From an uncultured Collinsella sp. (lineage in GTDB: Bacteria; Actinomycetota; Coriobacteriia; Coriobacteriales; Coriobacteriaceae), in the NCBI GenBank assembly GCA_900553415.1, contig USDH01000057.1, positions 1-8,174 of the forward strand: a DNA stretch of 8,174 nucleotides, written 5' to 3'. This document shows, piece after piece, positions 6,090 through 8,174 of the stretch. The notes beneath the pieces were generated by a model, which saw only the letters and a program-made list of their open reading frames with translations, was not told where the DNA came from and searched no databases. The position numbers were made by a program, and so were the translations under genes. The number at the start of each line of letters is the position of its first letter. Position 1 is the stretch's first letter.

Positions 6090-6971
6090 TTACTGGTCAG
6101 TCGGCTTTGCGACGCCGGACTCGTCGGACCAAAGCTCGACGCCCTTGTTCTTGAGGTAGTTGTCGGCGTAGGTGCGACGGCCGCCGGGCTTGGCGGTGAG
6201 GTCGCCCATCATATTAGAGAAGCCGCCATCGACCTTGATGGCGTCGCCGGTGGTAAAGTCCGAGCGCTTGGACGCCAGGAACATGACGGCGTTGGCGATA
6301 TCGCTGACCTCGCCGATGCGACGCGTGGCGATCAGGCGGCTGCGGCTCTTCTCGACCTCGGGGTCGGCGTAGAAATTGGCCGACATTGGGGTCTTGACGA
6401 AGCAGGGCTCGACGCAGTTGGAGCGCACGCCGTAGGGGCCCCACTCGGCGGCGAGCATCTTGGACATCATGTTGACGCCCGCCTTGGTGGAGCTGTACAC
6501 GCCCGAGAACGTCTCGGGGGAGTGGCTGGCAACGGTCGAGATGTGCACCAGGCGGCCCTGGCCGGCCTTGATCATCTCGCGACCAAAGCGCTGCGAGGTG
6601 ATGAAGTAACCGGTGAGGTTGACGTTGAGCACCTGCTCCCAGTCGCTCAGCGGCAGGTCCTCCATGGCGGCGAAGCGCAGGATGCCGGCGGTGTTGACAA
6701 GGACGTCGACGCGGCCGAAGTCGGCGATGGTGGCATCGACGGCGGCCTGAACCTCGGCCTCGTCGGTGGCGTTCATCTTGTAGCCCTCGGCGTGGATGCC
6801 AAACTCAGCGGCGAGGTCGGCGGCAGCGGCCTTGACCTTTTCCTCGTCCAGGTCGAGCATGACGACGTTGGCGCCGTTGCGGGCGAACTCGCGGCAGATC
6901 TCGGCGCCCATACCGCCGAGCGCTCCAGTCACAGCGCAAACATCGCCCTCGAGCTTAAGCCAATTGCTCAT
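6090..6971 (-). CDS. Classical short-chain dehydrogenase/reductase (SDR), NAD-type, with C-terminal extension
   Basis: The product is 293 aa, versus about 250 for most classical SDRs. Seen: the TG-x3-G-x-G nucleotide motif TGALGGMG (residues 15-22); an aspartate at the end of beta-2 (D40), which favours NAD over NADP; NTAG (93-96), a variant of NNAG; a conserved asparagine in the NVNLTG segment; catalytic S145 with Y159-x3-K163; and the usual GDAIKVDGG near 242-250. The common PG motif after beta-6 reads EPC (residues 188-190). About 40 polar residues follow the core and may serve oligomerisation or the active-site lid. It is the first gene of the operon, next to the divergent LysR gene. The ribosome site AAGGGA is about seven bases upstream. 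The substrate could be a sugar acid, polyol, cyclic acid or steroid. Some Collinsella SDRs act on bile acids, but nothing here shows that. Confidence 0.92.
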   Translation of the reverse strand: MSNWLKLEGDVCAVTGALGGMGAEICREFARNGANVVMLDLDEEKVKAAAADLAAEFGIHAEGYKMNATDEAEVQAAVDATIADFGRVDVLVNTAGILRFAAMEDLPLSDWEQVLNVNLTGYFITSQRFGREMIKAGQGRLVHISTVASHSPETFSGVYSSTKAGVNMMSKMLAAEWGPYGVRSNCVEPCFVKTPMSANFYADPEVEKSRSRLIATRRIGEVSDIANAVMFLASKRSDFTTGDAIKVDGGFSNMMGDLTAKPGGRRTYADNYLKNKGVELWSDESGVAKPTDQ

Positions 6972-6997
6972 AGGAACTTCCCTTCTTGTGCCTCCCG

Positions 6998-7024
6998 GTG
7001 GGTCGCTCCCATTAACCGACCCAC
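6998..7024 (-). promoter_or_regulatory. Hairpin in the 5' leader of the SDR operon
   Basis: The perfect 8-bp inverted repeat GTGGGTCG/CGACCCAC (6998-7005 and 7017-7024) has an 11-base loop. It lies between the candidate promoter and the SDR ribosome site. It could be an mRNA leader structure or a DNA operator. No T-tract follows, so it is not an intrinsic terminator. Confidence 0.45.
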
Positions 7025-7040
7025 GTGGTTTTCGCTGGTT

Positions 7041-7069
7041 ATCGTATGCTTAGCGTTCGCGCAGGTGAA
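7041..7069 (-). promoter_or_regulatory. Candidate promoter of the SDR-MFS-oxidoreductase operon
   Basis: On the minus strand TTCACC (plus 7064-7069) and TACGAT (plus 7041-7046) are 17 bp apart, each matching consensus at four of six positions. A weak promoter of this kind fits a LysR-activated operon. Confidence 0.4.
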
Positions 7070-7102
7070 TTGCATATTTGTTAGAATGGCGTTAACCGTA
7101 GG

Positions 7103-7138
7103 TTTACACTGTGCGATACAGTTTATGCTCAATTGAGC
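7103..7138 (+). promoter_or_regulatory. Candidate lysR promoter overlapping two dyads (possible LysR operator)
   Basis: TTTACA (7103-7108) and TATGCT (7124-7129) form a weak promoter with a short 15-bp spacer. The dyad ACTGT-N5-ACAGT (7108-7122) sits in the spacer, with further matching TA bases at each end (7105-7106, 7124-7125). The perfect 12-base palindrome GCTCAATTGAGC (7127-7138) overlaps the -10 box. LysR regulators commonly bind interrupted dyads between divergent genes and repress their own gene, so either is a good operator candidate. An alternative -10, TAGAAT (7082-7087), lacks a good -35. Confidence 0.4.
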
Positions 7139-7204
7139 GCGTGACCTGCGAAAACGACCCCCTGCGGTGCTGTGGGCCCGCGCGTGCGAAAACGGGAGAT
7201 TGAC

Positions 7205-8083
7205 GTGTACGATCGACGACTTGACGCTATTTCGGCCGCCGCGGAGCTGGGAAGTTTCTCGCGTGCCGCGGCAAAGCTGCGCGTGTCGACGCCGGCACTC
7301 GTCAAGCAGGTTTCGGGCTTCGAGGCCGAGTTCGGCATCACGCTGTTCGAGCGGTCGCACTCGGGCGTTAAGGTGACGCCGGCTGGTGCACTACTGGTGG
7401 ACGACGCGCGCTCGATCATGCGCCAGTCCGAGGACGCACTGCGTCGTGCCCGACGTGCGGCGGGCGATGGCGGTGCCGTGCGCCTGGGCGTGTCGATGAT
7501 GTGCCCGGGGCGCCAGACGCTGTCGATGTGGCCGAGTGTGCACGAGCTGGAGCCGTCGCTGCGCTTTGAGATTGTGCCGGTGAGTGACCTCTACGATGAG
7601 CGCGAGACCGTCATGCGCAGTCTTGGTCGCGAAGTGGATGTAGTGCAGTCGAGTTTTTCTACCCCACGCTGGGGCGACGCCTGCCAAAAGCTCCTTATCG
7701 TCAACGTACCGTTTTATATTGATGTGCCGCGCACGAGCCCGCTTGCGCGCAAGACACGTATCACGGTTGCTGACCTGGAGGGTATGCGTCTGCGCGTACT
7801 GCGCCACGGCAACGACGCCATGGACAGCCTGCGCATCGACCTGTTAGCCGATGGCGGCGTGGACGTGATCGATGTGGATAGCTTCGACTTTGCGCTCTTT
7901 AACGAAGCCGAGGAAAAGGGCGACGCGGTGCTCACCTGCGGCGCATGGTCGGGCGTGCACCCGGCCTTTGTGGGCGTGCCGTTCCTGTGCGGCCGCGAGG
8001 TACCGGTCTTTCTGCACTACCCGCTCGAGCCCACCCTCCAAGTACAAAAATTCGTCAACGCCATGGCCCAACTCCTCAACTAG
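7205..8083 (+). CDS. LysR-family transcriptional regulator
   Basis: The product is 292 aa, typical of the family. The N-terminal winged helix-turn-helix spans roughly residues 1-60: the segment LDAISAAAELGSFSRAAAKL, recognition-helix residues STPALVKQVSGFEAEF, then GITLFERSHSGVKVTPAG. A linker helix rich in arginine follows (about 65-88). The rest, from about residue 92 (VRLGVSMMC), is the periplasmic-binding-like effector domain. I choose the GTG at 7205 because GGGAG (7194-7198) lies six bases upstream and the protein then begins just before the HTH, as usual. An earlier in-frame GTG at 7172 adds 11 arginine-rich residues without a good ribosome site. The gene diverges from the SDR gene across 233 bp, so it most likely controls that operon in response to its substrate. 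The inducer is unknown. Confidence 0.94.
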   Translation: MYDRRLDAISAAAELGSFSRAAAKLRVSTPALVKQVSGFEAEFGITLFERSHSGVKVTPAGALLVDDARSIMRQSEDALRRARRAAGDGGAVRLGVSMMCPGRQTLSMWPSVHELEPSLRFEIVPVSDLYDERETVMRSLGREVDVVQSSFSTPRWGDACQKLLIVNVPFYIDVPRTSPLARKTRITVADLEGMRLRVLRHGNDAMDSLRIDLLADGGVDVIDVDSFDFALFNEAEEKGDAVLTCGAWSGVHPAFVGVPFLCGREVPVFLHYPLEPTLQVQKFVNAMAQLLN

Positions 8084-8113
8084 CTCATTTGGGACGGGGC
8101 TTTTTAGCTCCTT

Positions 8114-8148
8114 AAAAAACGAGGCCCTGGCCAAATGGCCAGGGCCTC
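8114..8148 (-). terminator. Strong hairpin terminator, T-tract on the minus strand
   Basis: The 12-bp perfect stem GAGGCCCTGGCC/GGCCAGGGCCTC (8121-8132 and 8137-8148) has an AAAT loop. On the minus strand it is followed by G and six T (8114-8119). Downstream on the plus strand there is no good T-run, only scattered T. It best fits the end of a convergent gene beyond the right edge, and may also stop lysR transcription. Confidence 0.75.
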
Positions 8149-8174
8149 ACTAACTTGTATTCCGTTCTAAACGA

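Noticed and set aside
4729..6159. A 476-residue open frame on the plus strand opposite the MFS gene
   Set aside because: The product is rich in G, D, E and H with no recognisable domain, and it is antisense to a clear 12-helix transporter.
6090..6971. Bile-acid hydroxysteroid dehydrogenase assignment for the SDR
   Set aside because: Some Collinsella SDRs do this, but sequence features visible here are generic to classical SDRs and the operon contains no other bile-acid gene.
7172..7204. Earlier GTG start for the LysR gene
   Set aside because: It has no Shine-Dalgarno in position. The GTG at 7205 has GGGAG at ideal spacing and gives the usual LysR N-terminus.

Overview
The window looks like a chromosomal segment of a high-GC gut actinobacterium of the Coriobacteriia, most like Collinsella. 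The basis is GC-rich codons (CGC, CTG, GCC, GGC) with strong AAGGAG ribosome sites in the housekeeping genes, plus the gene set. No marker gene fixes the genus, so this placement is an inference.

Left part (1-1099), minus strand. A gene running off the left edge encodes an Abi_2/AbiF-type HEPN protein. Its R-x4-H ribonuclease motif and the conserved tryptophan/SFG segment are both present. It has its own promoter (TTTGCC, 17 bp, TATACT). Between promoter and start codon lies a compact predicted RNA of about 65 nt: a UUCG-capped hairpin, then a long GC-rich hairpin ending in a T-tract that abuts the Shine-Dalgarno sequence. This promoter, small RNA, leaky terminator, HEPN toxin order is that expected of an AbiF RNA-protein toxin-antitoxin unit, a family proposed to be ancestral to Cas13. 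It is the most interesting content of the window. Its codon use (AGG, AGA, CTA, ATA) differs from its neighbours and suggests acquisition.

Middle (1100-3658). A complete tex gene (transcription accessory protein with YqgF-like, HhH and S1 domains) is followed, in plus-strand order, by 411 bp without a gene. That gap holds the tex ribosome site and a weak promoter candidate, an imperfect inverted-repeat element (3329-3490), and the terminator of the next operon.

Right part (3659-8083). A three-gene minus-strand operon runs SDR oxidoreductase, OFA-family MFS transporter, Gfo/Idh/MocA oxidoreductase. It is bounded by a divergent LysR regulator upstream and a strong intrinsic terminator downstream. 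A perfect REP-like palindrome lies between the transporter and the last gene. The probable logic is that the LysR protein senses a small organic acid or polyol, the MFS protein imports or exchanges it, and two different NAD(P)-dependent dehydrogenases interconvert it. The substrate cannot be read from sequence. The divergent intergenic region contains several dyads suitable as operators. A last hairpin after lysR, with its T-tract on the minus strand, suggests a convergent gene beyond the right edge.

I found no rRNA, tRNA, CRISPR array, transposase or integrase.
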